DNA of 64,000 nucleotides from Chitinophagales bacterium (GCA_013298845.1 JAAFJN010000018.1:18489-82488), one strand, 5' to 3'. Shown: positions 17,147 through 27,587, counted from the first letter of the stretch. The notes: generated by a model from the sequence alone, not told the origin. Numbers and translations are program-made.

Positions 17147-18907
17147 ATGAAATATTTGAGAATTGCATTGGTATTTTTGGCGCTGCTCCCCTGCTTGTCA
17201 TTTTACGGACCGGGTACGCCACCAACGGCCTATGACCCGGTTGCAGCATTGGCATCTTATCCAAAAGACTATTTTATGGCGCCCATTAACGACCCGCTGC
17301 TGGTAACGGGCACCTTTGGGGAATTACGACCCAATCACTTTCATGCGGGCCTCGATTTAAAAAGTAAAAACGGCGCGGTGGGCCAACCCGTATTCGCCGC
17401 CGCCGAAGGTTATATTGACCAAATAAAGGTACAAGCCAGCGGATACGGCAATGTTTTGTACATCAAACACCCCAACGGTTACACCACCGTTTACGCGCAT
17501 TTGGATCGTTTTAGCCCGGCCATTGCGGCTTTGGTAAAAGAAACCCAATACAAACGCGAACGTTTTGAAGTGACCATTGACTGCCCCGCCGACAAATACC
17601 GGGTGCAAAAAGGCGAGGAAATTGGCAAAATGGGCAATACCGGCGGCAGTACCGGGCCACACCTGCACTTCGAGGTGCGGCAAAATGGCCACCCGCTCAA
17701 CCCACTGTTGTTTGGTTTACCCATTCCCGACAGCCGTCCGCCCGATATTCGCGACATGAAACTCTACCACCTGTCGGAACAACGCGAAGTGCTGCGTTCG
17801 GTGGCTTTTCCGGTCGAAAAACGCAAAGACGGCACTTACGGCATGAAAGGTGGCGCGGATATTTACGTGGCGGGTGCCTGGCGCGTGGGGCTGGGTATAA
17901 AGTCTTACGACCAAACCGATGCCCTGCGCAATGACAACGGGGTATATGCCATTTCGGTCTATGCCGACGGGGAATTGGTGTACGGTTGGTCGGCCAATTC
18001 GTTTCATTTTGACGAAACGCGGTACATGAATTCCCTGTGCGATTATGCCGCCAACAAACGCTACGGTGCCTGGTTTTACGAGTTATTTGTGGCACCCGGC
18101 GACAAATTATCCATGTACGAAACCACCCCGACGATGGGAGCCATTCCGCTCAGCGCGTCCAAAACGACCGCCGTGGAAATTAAAGTCGCCGACGCGGCGG
18201 GTAACGTTACCGTGGCCAAATTTCAACTCCAGCGCAGCGAAAACATGGAACCATTGGCCGATGAACCGTTTCAGTACCAGTTTTTGTGGAACGAGGTCAA
18301 TAGTTTTACGAACGGCAATTTTTCGTTAAATATGCCCAAAGGTTGCCTTTACGAAGACCTCAAACTCAAATACCACACCACCCCCGACGAAAGCGATAAC
18401 ACGTACTCGGAGGTACACCACGTACACAACAGCCTCACACCGGTGCACAAGTTTTTTGAAATCGGGATTATACCCGTTAACCTACCCGATAACCTGCGCT
18501 CCAAAGCCGTAATTGCCCGGTGCAGCGGTAAAAAATCGGATAATTGCGGGGCCAAATGGGTGGGTAACCGACTCACTACGCAGGTGCGCACACTGGGCGA
18601 TTATTGCGTGATGGTGGACCAAACCCCGCCCACGATTGTTCCGGTGGCCTTTGACGATGATATGCGCCGAAAAACGTCCATGTCATTCCGAATTAACGAT
18701 AATTTTGACGTTACTGATCGCGCTGACGATCTCTACTGGCGCGGTACCATTGATGGTACGTGGGTCTTATTTGAGTTAAATTCCAAAAACAACCGCTTGA
18801 CCCACGTTTTTGACGATAAAACCGGCCCAGGTACGCATAAATTGCGGTTGGTAGTGCGCGATGACCGGGGCAATGAAACGGTATGGGAAAAGGAGTTTAA
18901 ACGGTAG
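17147..18907 (+). CDS. M23 family metallopeptidase, secreted
   Basis: 586 residues from the ATG at 17147 (MKYLRIALVFLALLPCLSF, a signal peptide); the frame from 17093 would bury it. Residues about 30-205 form the zinc peptidase domain, with the ligands visible in HFHAGLD and HLHFEV and the glycine-rich AAAEGYI and GNTGGSTGPH loops. M23 enzymes cut peptidoglycan cross-bridges or act as scaffolds for other hydrolases. The remaining 380 residues are beta-rich repeats, a layout seen in large Bacteroidota M23 proteins. It diverges from the btuB riboswitch. A TATTTTTG box at 17130-17137 is unusually close to the ATG. Confidence 0.92.
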   Translation: MKYLRIALVFLALLPCLSFYGPGTPPTAYDPVAALASYPKDYFMAPINDPLLVTGTFGELRPNHFHAGLDLKSKNGAVGQPVFAAAEGYIDQIKVQASGYGNVLYIKHPNGYTTVYAHLDRFSPAIAALVKETQYKRERFEVTIDCPADKYRVQKGEEIGKMGNTGGSTGPHLHFEVRQNGHPLNPLLFGLPIPDSRPPDIRDMKLYHLSEQREVLRSVAFPVEKRKDGTYGMKGGADIYVAGAWRVGLGIKSYDQTDALRNDNGVYAISVYADGELVYGWSANSFHFDETRYMNSLCDYAANKRYGAWFYELFVAPGDKLSMYETTPTMGAIPLSASKTTAVEIKVADAAGNVTVAKFQLQRSENMEPLADEPFQYQFLWNEVNSFTNGNFSLNMPKGCLYEDLKLKYHTTPDESDNTYSEVHHVHNSLTPVHKFFEIGIIPVNLPDNLRSKAVIARCSGKKSDNCGAKWVGNRLTTQVRTLGDYCVMVDQTPPTIVPVAFDDDMRRKTSMSFRINDNFDVTDRADDLYWRGTIDGTWVLFELNSKNNRLTHVFDDKTGPGTHKLRLVVRDDRGNETVWEKEFKR

Positions 18908-18915
18908 GGGGGGAA

Positions 18916-19782
18916 TCATTTCTTAAAAAACGGATGCCCAAACACCGCCGCCAATATCATCGCCGCGCCGAGGTAAAAATTGGGCGGCAACTCCCGGTCT
19001 TCGCGAAAGATAAGAATGGCCAATGCAATGCCGTAAATAGGCTCCAAATTGGTCACTAAATTGACCGTAAAGGCCGAAACCTCCCGCATGACCCCCAACA
19101 CCAGATAATTGGTCAGCAGGGTGCACAGCAGCACCAGCACGCCCAGCCACAGCCAATCGGTGGGCGAAGGAATCATGGCTTTCAGGTCGTAGCCCCATAC
19201 CAGTACCCCCACCGAGGCAATGAGCACCGCGCCGGTCATTTCGTACAGGGTCATGGTAAACGGCGCGTGTTGGTGCGCATCCACTTCTTTTTTGTTGAGG
19301 GCCGTGAACAATGCCCCCAAAAACGCGCTGAAAACGCCCACCGCCAGCCCCAGCCGCATTTGTAAATCGAGGTCGCCGGCAATGAGCAAAATGCCGGGAA
19401 TAATGAGCACGCCCACCAGCAAATCGTACCAGACAAAGCGTTTTTTAAACACAAATGGCTCAATCAACGCCGAAAAAAACGTCACCGTACCAAATGCCGC
19501 TACCCCAATTGAGGCATTCGACAGTTTGACCGCACCGTAAAAACTGGCCCAGTGCAGCCCAATAATGACGCCAATGCCCAGCAAGCGCAATATACCCGCC
19601 CGCCCGGGACGCGCACGGGCTTCGGGAGAAACAAACAACAGCAAAATGCCGCTGCACAAAGCCACCCGCCACCAAACCAGCGGCAAGGCTTCGAGGGTGA
19701 TTAATTTGCCTAAAACTGCCGTAAAACCCCATAAAAATACGCAAAAATGCAAAATGAGGTAGGCGCGAAGTGTTGGTGTCAT
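18916..19782 (-). CDS. EamA/DMT family transporter
   Basis: 288 residues with ten hydrophobic helices arranged as two EamA repeats of five (about 8-140 and 150-285), typical of drug/metabolite exporters such as RhtA or YdcZ relatives. Landmarks are FLWGFTAVLGKL in the first repeat and LTNYLVLGVMREVSAFTVNLVTNLEPIYG in two parts of the second. The substrate cannot be deduced. It is convergent with the M23 gene (8-bp gap) and divergent from hemA. Confidence 0.9.
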   Translation of the reverse strand: MTPTLRAYLILHFCVFLWGFTAVLGKLITLEALPLVWWRVALCSGILLLFVSPEARARPGRAGILRLLGIGVIIGLHWASFYGAVKLSNASIGVAAFGTVTFFSALIEPFVFKKRFVWYDLLVGVLIIPGILLIAGDLDLQMRLGLAVGVFSAFLGALFTALNKKEVDAHQHAPFTMTLYEMTGAVLIASVGVLVWGYDLKAMIPSPTDWLWLGVLVLLCTLLTNYLVLGVMREVSAFTVNLVTNLEPIYGIALAILIFREDRELPPNFYLGAAMILAAVFGHPFFKK

Positions 19783-19844
19783 AGTGTGCTTATCTGGACT
19801 GTTTCCAAATTAGTGTCCGCTCCGGGGGTGTGACAAACGGGTGA

Positions 19845-19875
19845 CAAAGGTAACCTAACGAATTTCATAATTTTG
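19845..19875. promoter_or_regulatory. Divergent promoter boxes for the EamA gene and hemA
   Basis: On the minus strand TACCTTTG (19852-19845) lies 63 nt upstream of the EamA ATG. On the + strand TAATTTTG (19868-19875) lies 23 nt upstream of the hemA ATG. Both fit TAnnTTTG, but neither has an obvious TTG element. Confidence 0.4.
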
Positions 19876-19898
19876 CGTCTTGTTAGAAAAATCAAAAC

Positions 19899-21155
19899 AT
19901 GCTTCAAGGTTACCACCTTATTACACTTACACACCGCAACGCTCCCTTAGAGGCAATTGGACAACTGATACCTTCAACTGATGCGCTACCCGGACTGCTC
20001 CGCAGCCTGAAACAACATTTTAATTGGGAAGAATTGTACGCGCTGACAACCTGTAACCGTGCGCTTTTTGCTTTTTATACCCCCGATCCGGTCAATGACC
20101 AGGAATTGAAGGAAACGTTGATGGCCATGCTCAATCCCGCTCTTTCACCCGAAAAAACGGCGGAATTAAGCAAATTATTCCATATTTTTCACGGAGGCGA
20201 CGCGGTACGCCACGTTTTTGAAGTGGCTTCGGCAATGGATAGCCTGGTGGTGGGTGAACGCGAAATTGTGCGCCAATTGCGCGCCGCTTACGAAAATTGC
20301 GTGGCCTGGGGTATCACCGGCGACCACTTCCGCTTGCTGATTACGCAGGCCATTGAAGTATCCAAACAAGTATTCAACCAGACCGGCATCGGGGAGAAAG
20401 CCCTTTCGGTGGTGGCACTGGCGTTCCATAGTATGAGAGATAAAGGCTTGCGCAACTCCGACCATATCGTATTGGTGGGCGCGGGCGAAACCAACGCTTT
20501 GTTGGCCAAATTTTTGCAAAAAGAAGGCTTTAGCCGCGTCACGGTGTTTAACCGAACGTTTGAAAAGGCCACCCAAATTGCCCAAACCTTCGAACAAGGG
20601 GCCGCTTATTCCCTCGATGCGCTGCACACCTACACCCAACCCTTCGACGCTATGGTGGTGTGCACGGGTGCTACTACGCCCATTATTACTCCCGAACTGT
20701 ACGGTCACCTGATTCAGAACGACCGCTCGGTAAAAACCATCGTTGATTTGTCGGTGCCCAATAACGTCGCCCGGGCGGTAACAACCGCGTTCCCGGTGCA
20801 TTACGTGGAAATTGAAGGGTTGCGCGAATTGGCCGCCGAACACATGGCTTTCCGGGAAAATGAGCGCCAAAATGCCGAAAAAATCATTTCTCAACGCATG
20901 GCGGCCTACCGCGACATTTGGCACGAACGCCAGGTCGAACGCTCGCTGCGTCCCATGATTGATCAAATTAAAACCGTAAAATCACGCGCCGTGGAAGAAG
21001 TATTTGCCGACCGTTTCGCCCAACTCGACGATACCTCACAGGCGCTCATGTTGGAAATGCTGGAATACATGGAAAAAAAGTGCATCGCTATTCCGGTAAA
21101 AACCATGAAAGAAGTAGCCGCCAAACGGATACCGGGCGGCAGAGTAACGGCTTAG
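19899..21155 (+). CDS. hemA: Glutamyl-tRNA reductase
   Basis: A 418-residue enzyme that reduces Glu-tRNA to glutamate-1-semialdehyde, the first committed step of tetrapyrrole synthesis by the C5 route. The catalytic Cys is C52 (LTTCNRA). The family signature EVASAMDSLVVGEREIVRQL is in the N-terminal half, the NADPH-binding glycine loop is LVGAGETNALLA, and a C-terminal dimerisation helix follows. It has its own promoter, and no other hem gene is adjacent. Confidence 0.97.
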   Translation: MLQGYHLITLTHRNAPLEAIGQLIPSTDALPGLLRSLKQHFNWEELYALTTCNRALFAFYTPDPVNDQELKETLMAMLNPALSPEKTAELSKLFHIFHGGDAVRHVFEVASAMDSLVVGEREIVRQLRAAYENCVAWGITGDHFRLLITQAIEVSKQVFNQTGIGEKALSVVALAFHSMRDKGLRNSDHIVLVGAGETNALLAKFLQKEGFSRVTVFNRTFEKATQIAQTFEQGAAYSLDALHTYTQPFDAMVVCTGATTPIITPELYGHLIQNDRSVKTIVDLSVPNNVARAVTTAFPVHYVEIEGLRELAAEHMAFRENERQNAEKIISQRMAAYRDIWHERQVERSLRPMIDQIKTVKSRAVEEVFADRFAQLDDTSQALMLEMLEYMEKKCIAIPVKTMKEVAAKRIPGGRVTA

Positions 21156-21167
21156 CCGGATGACAAA

Positions 21168-21200
21168 TTGAAAATTACTGGGGAATTTATTGTATTTTTG
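21168..21200 (+). promoter_or_regulatory. Promoter of the MsbA-like ABC transporter
   Basis: TTG at 21168-21170, a 22-nt spacer and TATTTTTG at 21193-21200 fit the Bacteroidota pattern. They lie in the gap after hemA, 61 nt before the ATG. Confidence 0.5.
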
Positions 21201-21261
21201 TACCGAAAAGTGGCATTTTTTTGCCCAAAAAATCAAGCGAACAAGCACTATCATATAATTT

Positions 21262-23064
21262 ATGGAGAATAAAGAAGAACAAAAACCGAGGCTGAACATG
21301 GCCAGCCTCCGGGATTCGCTGGGTATTTTTGAATTTGTGCGCCCCTATCGGTGGTCTTTTATCATTGGTTTGGTATTGCTGTTTTTGTCGAGTACCGTAT
21401 TTATGATTTTCCCCTACATCGTGGGCATTATGCTCGATGTGGCCCAGGGTAAAGAAGTGCCCGTTCAACTGGATTTGTGGCAAATTGCGCTGTTATTAGT
21501 GGTAGTATTGGCATTTCAGGGCGTGGTATCCTATTTCCGGGTCATGTTATTTGCCCGCGTCAGCGAAGGTTCTTCGGCCGATATCCGCAAAGCCGTTTAC
21601 CAAAAACTCATTAGTCTGCCCGTTGTTTTTTTTGAAAAAAGCCGCGTGGGTGAATTGGTCAGCCGCATGACCAACGACATTGAAAAAATATACAACACCT
21701 TCTATTTTGTGCTCGCCGAGTTTATCCGCCAAATCATTATCCTGATTGGTGGGGTGGCTTTTTTGGCCTGGCAAACGCCCAAATTGGCGGGTGTCATGTT
21801 GCTCACTTTCCCGGTGATTGTGGTGGGTGCCATGATTTTTGGCCGCCGCATTCGCAAATTATCCAAAGAACGCCAGGAAATTTTGGGCGATTCCAATACC
21901 ATTTTGGACGAAACCCTGCAAAGTATTTACGCCGTAAAAGCCTTTACCAACGAAGCCTTTGAAGCCAACCGGTACGGTGGCTCCAACGACAGCGTCATCA
22001 AATTATCCATGAAATACGCCTCCGGGCGGGCCTTGTTTGCCACTTTTATCATCACTGTTTTGTTTGGCGCCTTGTTTTTTGTCATCTGGACGGGGATGCG
22101 CATGGTGCAATCGGGCGAAATAACGGCGGGCCAACTTATCTCATTTGTCACGTTTACGGCGGTGATTGGGGCGGCGATTGCCGGATTGGGTAATTTTTAC
22201 ACCGAATTGGTGGGGGCAGTGGGTGCTACCGAACGCGTGCGTGAAATTCTCAAGACACCTTCGGAAGTGGAGGAGCGCTCGCAGGTGAACCGCCCGGCAG
22301 TGGATATACAGGGCAATATTGAGTTTGAAAATGTGCAATTTGCCTACCCTACCCGCAACGATGTGCCGGTGTTGAAAGGCGTTGATTTGTCCATCCGCGC
22401 CGGACAAAAAGTGGCGTTGGTGGGGCAATCGGGTGCCGGCAAATCTACCATTATGCAATTGTTGTTGCAGTTTCACCGGCCCGAAGGCGGCACCATTCGT
22501 TTGGAAGGCATTGATATTCAGGACTTTGACCTGTATTCGTACCGCAGCCATTTTGCCATTGTACCGCAGGAGGTTATTTTGTTCGGTGGTACCATCAAAG
22601 AAAACGTGTTGTACGGTAAACCCGACGCTTCCGAGGCCGAAATTACCGAAGCCCTGCGCAAAGCCAACGCCTTTGATTTTGTGTCGGCTTTCCCCGAAGG
22701 TTGGGATACGATTGTGGGCGAGCGAGGCATCAAATTATCGGGTGGACAACGGCAACGCATTGCCATTGCGCGTGCGATCCTGCGCGATCCCGCCATTTTA
22801 TTGCTCGACGAAGCCACATCGAGCCTCGACGCAGAAAGCGAAAAACTGGTGCAAGAGGCCCTCAATCGCCTGATGGAAGGCCGGACGAGTATTATCATCG
22901 CGCACCGTTTGGCGACCATCCGCGAGGTGGATTGCATTTACGTGCTGGAAGGTGGTTATATTGTGGAACAAGGCACCCACGAAACGTTGTCGGCCATTCC
23001 CGACGGCGCGTACAGCAGTTTGGCCAAATTGCAGTTTTCCAACGCGGCTCCGGCGGCGGTGTAA
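21262..23064 (+). CDS. ABC exporter, fused membrane and ATPase domains (MsbA/LmrA type)
   Basis: A 600-residue half-transporter. An ABC transmembrane domain with six helices (about 25-320) is followed by a nucleotide-binding domain (about 345-590). The latter shows Walker A GQSGAGKST, Q-loop PQEV, signature LSGGQRQR, Walker B ILLLDEA and the switch His in IAHRL. It would work as a homodimer in the inner membrane. Related proteins export lipid A-core, lipids or drugs; the sequence alone does not distinguish these, so I give no symbol. It stands alone downstream of hemA. Confidence 0.93.
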   Translation: MENKEEQKPRLNMASLRDSLGIFEFVRPYRWSFIIGLVLLFLSSTVFMIFPYIVGIMLDVAQGKEVPVQLDLWQIALLLVVVLAFQGVVSYFRVMLFARVSEGSSADIRKAVYQKLISLPVVFFEKSRVGELVSRMTNDIEKIYNTFYFVLAEFIRQIIILIGGVAFLAWQTPKLAGVMLLTFPVIVVGAMIFGRRIRKLSKERQEILGDSNTILDETLQSIYAVKAFTNEAFEANRYGGSNDSVIKLSMKYASGRALFATFIITVLFGALFFVIWTGMRMVQSGEITAGQLISFVTFTAVIGAAIAGLGNFYTELVGAVGATERVREILKTPSEVEERSQVNRPAVDIQGNIEFENVQFAYPTRNDVPVLKGVDLSIRAGQKVALVGQSGAGKSTIMQLLLQFHRPEGGTIRLEGIDIQDFDLYSYRSHFAIVPQEVILFGGTIKENVLYGKPDASEAEITEALRKANAFDFVSAFPEGWDTIVGERGIKLSGGQRQRIAIARAILRDPAILLLDEATSSLDAESEKLVQEALNRLMEGRTSIIIAHRLATIREVDCIYVLEGGYIVEQGTHETLSAIPDGAYSSLAKLQFSNAAPAAV

Positions 23065-23072
23065 AGTCGGCG

Positions 23073-24713
23073 TTACAATTCAGTTATTTCCTTTACTTTT
23101 TGGAGCAACCATGCCTTTTCGGCAACGGGTTTGCTGTTTATTTCGGTTTGCCATTTGGCAATTTTACTGTCCAGCCCGTCTTGGGAGCGGCGCATTTTTA
23201 ATTTTACCGCGACAAGGCATAGTTGTTTTAGCAGTCGCAGAAAAAACAAGGTCATGTCGCGTTGTTGTTGATCAATACCGCCCAATCGGAGGATGCGCTT
23301 TTCGGCGTTATCGAGGGTACGCATGGTATAATCATCTTCGTATTTGCCCATTTCGTACTGAATTTTCAAATCAATTCGAATAGCCAGAAGTAGTATTTGT
23401 GGTTCATCAATACGGCCGTACCATTCGTACCCAATCAATTCGTTAGATGCTTCCCGGTACGCCTGTTGACTCAGGAGGAGGTTGGCACGGTTCGTTTTAT
23501 ACACTTCGCGTGGTGTTTCGGTGCCGAAAAGGTTTTTTCCATTTTGGAAACGTTGTAAAAATCGGGTTACCCATTCATGATTTTCCTGCCCAATTCGGAG
23601 TGCATTGGAAATGGCGGCACTAAAACTCAAAGCACTGATGGTGCCGCCCTGTTGTTTAATTTCGGATTCGAGATGTTGGGTAAAAAAAGCAAAGTTGCGT
23701 TGCAGGTAAATGGTTTTACCGGTTCGGTTGTACATGACCGAGCAATATATCCTTTGAATGGTTTGAAAAGTGGTAATAATCTCCTCGGGCAAATCCAGGG
23801 CATAACTACCGATGTGTTTTTCGAGTTCCAGGTAGTGTGCTTCGCTGTTTTCGGCTTGGGTAAGCATGGCGTAGGCGGCATTGTACAGTTGGATGGAGGA
23901 GGAATGAATCAAATGTTGAGGAAGGTTTTCCAATAATTTTTGGGCGTGTACAACCTGATCCTGAACGATAGCATATTCAAAGGTTTCCTGAATGGGCCGC
24001 ATCATCTGATTGGTTTGAAGATGCACCACCAAACTCATTTTTAGTTGGTAATAAAACTGATCCAAAGCGCCCAGGGCCTGAATCATGTGGCGCTCTTGTT
24101 CGATGGGCAGCCTTTGAAGGCCGTAATAATCAAACATTTCGTATTCGGTCCAAAAGCCCGCCAATAACCATTCGCTGTAGTTACGTTGGTTGAACCCCGG
24201 TCCTTCTTCGGTAGGCAAGACACCCGTATATTGGTGAAGTATCTGGTATTGATGCTCTACCAACAATTGGTTTTTACGGGTTGAATGGTCCACAATAAAG
24301 GATGATTTCGCGGTGGGGATGGTGTTGGCGGTGCGTGATTTGAGCCATTGTAATAAACTTAAATCAACCTGAATATCGCGCAAAAAACCAGAGACGGACG
24401 TTGTTTGGGGCAGTAAAACCTGTTGTACCCGTACAAATTTTTTTAAGATACCCGCCAGGTTCGACATGGCTTTTCTCAATTCGGTATCGGGGTTGGCGCG
24501 GTGCCCAAACAGGTGGCGAGCAATACTTTTTTTATCTAATTCATTTTCTCCGTAGGACTGGTGAAGTATAGGTTTTAAATGCCGGAAAAGCCGCACCGAA
24601 TCGGTGTGTCGGTTGGGCAATTTAAACAAAGCGGTATCAATCAGTTGGTCCAAAAGGTCCATTTCTTCGCTTTTAAACAAGCGTAATAGCGAAAAGAGGT
24701 TGCTTTTTAGCAT
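23073..24713 (-). CDS. Hypothetical alpha-helical protein
   Basis: 546 residues with no signal peptide, membrane helix or recognisable enzyme motif. The sequence is almost entirely helical, with many Leu, Gln and Arg heptads and TPR-like spacing (for example QLYNAAYAMLTQAEN and YEASNELIGYEWYGR-like pairs). The first 75 residues (LLRLFKSEEMDLLDQLI) look like a separate small domain. Such proteins form lineage-specific families in Saprospira-type genomes, as far as I recall. A promoter box (24756-24749) lies 36 nt upstream. No function can be given. Confidence 0.7.
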   Translation of the reverse strand: MLKSNLFSLLRLFKSEEMDLLDQLIDTALFKLPNRHTDSVRLFRHLKPILHQSYGENELDKKSIARHLFGHRANPDTELRKAMSNLAGILKKFVRVQQVLLPQTTSVSGFLRDIQVDLSLLQWLKSRTANTIPTAKSSFIVDHSTRKNQLLVEHQYQILHQYTGVLPTEEGPGFNQRNYSEWLLAGFWTEYEMFDYYGLQRLPIEQERHMIQALGALDQFYYQLKMSLVVHLQTNQMMRPIQETFEYAIVQDQVVHAQKLLENLPQHLIHSSSIQLYNAAYAMLTQAENSEAHYLELEKHIGSYALDLPEEIITTFQTIQRIYCSVMYNRTGKTIYLQRNFAFFTQHLESEIKQQGGTISALSFSAAISNALRIGQENHEWVTRFLQRFQNGKNLFGTETPREVYKTNRANLLLSQQAYREASNELIGYEWYGRIDEPQILLLAIRIDLKIQYEMGKYEDDYTMRTLDNAEKRILRLGGIDQQQRDMTLFFLRLLKQLCLVAVKLKMRRSQDGLDSKIAKWQTEINSKPVAEKAWLLQKVKEITEL

Positions 24714-24748
24714 AAAAATTATGGGACATTATTTTTTTAATTTTTTCG

Positions 24749-24800
24749 CAAAAATAGGTCAAATTAGTATTTTTATACGTTTTTTAGGCAAATATTTTTG
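24749..24800. promoter_or_regulatory. Divergent -7 boxes between the helical protein and the FN3 protein genes
   Basis: TATTTTTG occurs on the minus strand at 24756-24749 and on the + strand at 24793-24800. The + strand box would give the FN3 gene (ATG 24921) a leader of about 115 nt. TTG elements at good spacing are not seen. Confidence 0.35.
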
Positions 24801-24920
24801 AAAAACAGGTTTGGATCTATGGGACAAACTAGCGCATTTGTCTTTGTAATATCCTGGAATATGATGCCACCTTTGCAGCAACAAATATTTATTCACATTT
24901 TTTCAAAACACGCTGTACGT

Positions 24921-25679
24921 ATGAAAAAGTTATTTTCAATCTTAACCGTAATAGCAACGGCATACCTGCTATTATTGGCCATGTTCACCGGATCAGGTTG
25001 CGACCTTTCCCCGGCGGAACCATTACCTTGCGAAGCACCAACCAATGTGCAAGTCACCGCGATTACGCCCAACTCTGCGACGCTCACCTGGTCGGCCCCG
25101 GCCGATGCCACGGTTGAGATTTCGATAGCGCCGCAATCCAACCCACCGGGGCCTTTTACCACAACCGCCAATACGTTTACCCTTAACGGTTTATTACCGG
25201 GGACCAATTACGTGGCGAGTTTGCGCACCTTGTGTAGCGATGGCTCTACCAGCACCGTAACAAGTGTGCCTTTTCGCACTTCTACCATTATCATTGGCGA
25301 TGTGATTATTCAGCGGGAAATATCCGACGACGTTAAAGCACTTTGCGGAGGCAACAATGATGTCCCCGCCCAAAACACGCCAATTAATTGGGATCCTTCA
25401 CTTTCGCTCGAACTCCTCAAGATAGAGCATACCGGCACCGGAAGCGTAGTTTTTCTGGTAAAAGATAACTCTGGCAGTCGTGTTGTTTATAAAACGGCCA
25501 AGGATCAAGAAGCGTTATGTGGAGCATTGTCCAAAAATGCACCTGTCTCATCTGACGGTTCCAGTACCGGGTTTACTTTGAAAGGCCCAGGTAGCAGTTA
25601 CACCATAGATATCAATGCAACAAATGCCCAAATGACGCTCCCGATGGGCGGTACGGTGATTTATTCTATGTACCGTTAG
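24921..25679 (+). CDS. Secreted fibronectin type III domain protein
   Basis: 252 residues from the ATG at 24921, which puts the signal MKKLFSILTVIATAYLLLL at the N-terminus; the frame from 24798 is an upstream extension. A Cys follows in GSGCDL, so a lipoprotein is possible though the box is not canonical. Residues about 35-120 form an FN3 domain (APTNVQVTAITPNSATLTWS and LLPGTNYVASLRTLC). A unique beta-rich tail of about 130 residues follows. Likely an envelope or extracellular binding protein. It is followed by a strong hairpin. Confidence 0.75.
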   Translation: MKKLFSILTVIATAYLLLLAMFTGSGCDLSPAEPLPCEAPTNVQVTAITPNSATLTWSAPADATVEISIAPQSNPPGPFTTTANTFTLNGLLPGTNYVASLRTLCSDGSTSTVTSVPFRTSTIIIGDVIIQREISDDVKALCGGNNDVPAQNTPINWDPSLSLELLKIEHTGTGSVVFLVKDNSGSRVVYKTAKDQEALCGALSKNAPVSSDGSSTGFTLKGPGSSYTIDINATNAQMTLPMGGTVIYSMYR

Positions 25680-25694
25680 TACTACAGCGTGTTT

Positions 25695-25738
25695 CGCAGC
25701 GGAGGCGGGTGTTTGAAAAAGCACCCCCTCCGGCTGCG
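25695..25738 (+). terminator. GC-rich hairpin after the FN3 gene
   Basis: CGCAGC pairs with GCTGCG, GGAGG with CCTCC and GGGTG with CACCC, with one bulge and one mismatch, around a 10-nt loop. It begins 16 nt after the stop. A T run (GTTTTTTAG) comes only about 20 nt later, so termination is likely but not textbook. Confidence 0.5.
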
Positions 25739-25817
25739 ACCGTTGCCAAACAGTTTTTTAGAAAAGGCGTAACCCGAAAAGCCATTTAAAGAGTAGGGAA
25801 ATCAAAAATTTTATCAT

Positions 25818-27581
25818 ATGAAAATCAAACATTTTTTGCTGACCATGTCAATGGTCGTAACTTCAATTAATTGTGTTTTAGCACAAATTCATGGCCCGTC
25901 CATAACCCCCAATGTGCCTGCTTCCAACCTGATAGGCATTGGCACCAATAATCCCAGCGGTGCTGCACTCCATATATTTACGGGTATTAACACGGGGCAA
26001 CTTCCTCCTCTATTTAAACTTGAAAGAAATGATGGCACTAACCAAGGTGGTCTTTTAAGTATAGGGATTTCCAGCAACGGTTTTTCCTCCCCATCCGGTA
26101 TTTTAGGTGGTGGTAGTGCTTATTTTAAATTGGAAGACCCTTTTGGAAATTCGCCCAACAGAGATATGGGCTTTTCTACCAATGGATCTGCACCTCAATT
26201 GGTGATTAAAAACAGCGGTTTTGTGGGTATCGGCACCGCCAATCCAACTGCTAAATTCCATTCCATTGGAACTGCCCGTTTTGAATCACTTCCATCATCC
26301 ACCACCAATACCAGCATTATCACGGCTGATGCAAACGGAAATCTATCTACTCGATCTGCGGCTTCCTTCTTGACTGCTTCCTCAACTGCATGGGATTTGT
26401 CGGGCAATACCATTACGGGAACCGAGTGGCTTGGTACTCAAAACAATTACCCTTTGGAGTTTAGAACCAATGGCGGTTTTGCGGCCCTGATTAATACCGC
26501 TGGCGATATGGGTATTGGTACCGCAAGTCCTACGGCAAGGCTGGAAGTAACGGCACTGCCTTTCGGTGCTACCGGGATTAAAGGGTTTGGTGTCAATAAT
26601 GGCGTGTTTGGCGAAGCCTACCACATGAATGCCGCACTAACCGAGTATGGAATTAACGCCGGGTGGTCGGAAGCAATCGGTGTTTTTGGCAAAGGCACTT
26701 ATAATTCAACCACGGGGAATGGCAATATCTACGGGGTTGCCGGTTCGGCGGCAGGCCAAAATCCTTTGAATAATATTGGCGTATACGGCGAAGCCAAAAA
26801 TGCAAATGGGTACAACACTGGTGTAATTGGATATATCAATTCACCTTCAGGAATATTCAATAGTGGAACGGTCGGACAGGTAGAGTTGAATACTACTGCG
26901 CTTTGGAATAGAGCAGTTTATGGAATTTCACCGGTTGCCCCTAATCACTTTGCGGGTTATTTTGAAGGAAAAGTGGCTATTGTAGACGGTTCTGAGGCCA
27001 ATAATTTTGTATTAACTTGCGACGCAACTGGTTTAGCCACCTGGAAAGACCCTTGTATGTTATGCCCGGGAGGTTCGGGAACCGCGTGGAATACAACCGG
27101 AAATACAGCAACGCCAACCGACTTTCTTGGAACGACCAATGCTGAGGATTTGAGAATTAGTACCAACGGCGTGACCAGAGCCACCGTAACGGCCGGAGGT
27201 GAGGTATTGATTGGAAATGTATTGCCAACCGCTATTCCACTTGGAGATTACAAACTGTTTGTAGAGCAGGGAATTGTAACCGAAGGACTCTTAATCACAC
27301 CTTACACTTCCTTGCTTTGGCCAGATTATGTGTTTGAGGAAACGTATCCGTTGCGACCGCTTGAAGAACTTGAAGCGTATATTCAGGAAAATAAGCACCT
27401 GCCCAATATTCCATCGGCCAAAGAAATTGCAACATCGGGCATTGATGTTGCCAAAATGCAAGCCCAACAATTGGAAAAAATTGAAGAATTGACCTTGTAC
27501 ATGCTCGCCATGAAAAAAGAAATTGACCTTTTGAAAAAAGAAAATGAGACATTAAAAAATAATAAGTCGCCCCAAAAATAA
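25818..27581 (+). CDS. Secreted tail-fibre-like protein with C-terminal coiled coil
   Basis: 587 residues with a signal peptide (1-22, ending VLAQ). The body repeats short GIGT-N/A-x-P motifs ([30 protein letters not shown]), each starting a beta-helical repeat as in phage tail fibres and S74-type proteins. Glycine-rich segments ([21 protein letters not shown]) follow. The C-terminal [30 protein letters not shown] and a terminal coiled coil (about 545-580) are a hallmark of a large Bacteroidota surface family. Probably a trimeric or elongated surface protein; the catalytic Ser/Lys of S74 autoproteases is not apparent. It lies 6 bp upstream of the next gene. Confidence 0.8.
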   Translation: MKIKHFLLTMSMVVTSINCVLAQIHGPSITPNVPASNLIGIGTNNPSGAALHIFTGINTGQLPPLFKLERNDGTNQGGLLSIGISSNGFSSPSGILGGGSAYFKLEDPFGNSPNRDMGFSTNGSAPQLVIKNSGFVGIGTANPTAKFHSIGTARFESLPSSTTNTSIITADANGNLSTRSAASFLTASSTAWDLSGNTITGTEWLGTQNNYPLEFRTNGGFAALINTAGDMGIGTASPTARLEVTALPFGATGIKGFGVNNGVFGEAYHMNAALTEYGINAGWSEAIGVFGKGTYNSTTGNGNIYGVAGSAAGQNPLNNIGVYGEAKNANGYNTGVIGYINSPSGIFNSGTVGQVELNTTALWNRAVYGISPVAPNHFAGYFEGKVAIVDGSEANNFVLTCDATGLATWKDPCMLCPGGSGTAWNTTGNTATPTDFLGTTNAEDLRISTNGVTRATVTAGGEVLIGNVLPTAIPLGDYKLFVEQGIVTEGLLITPYTSLLWPDYVFEETYPLRPLEELEAYIQENKHLPNIPSAKEIATSGIDVAKMQAQQLEKIEELTLYMLAMKKEIDLLKKENETLKNNKSPQK

Positions 27582-27587
27582 AAAACC

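Noticed and set aside
20175..20966. 263-residue minus-strand frame inside hemA
   Set aside because: Antisense shadow of hemA with no start context or recognisable motif.
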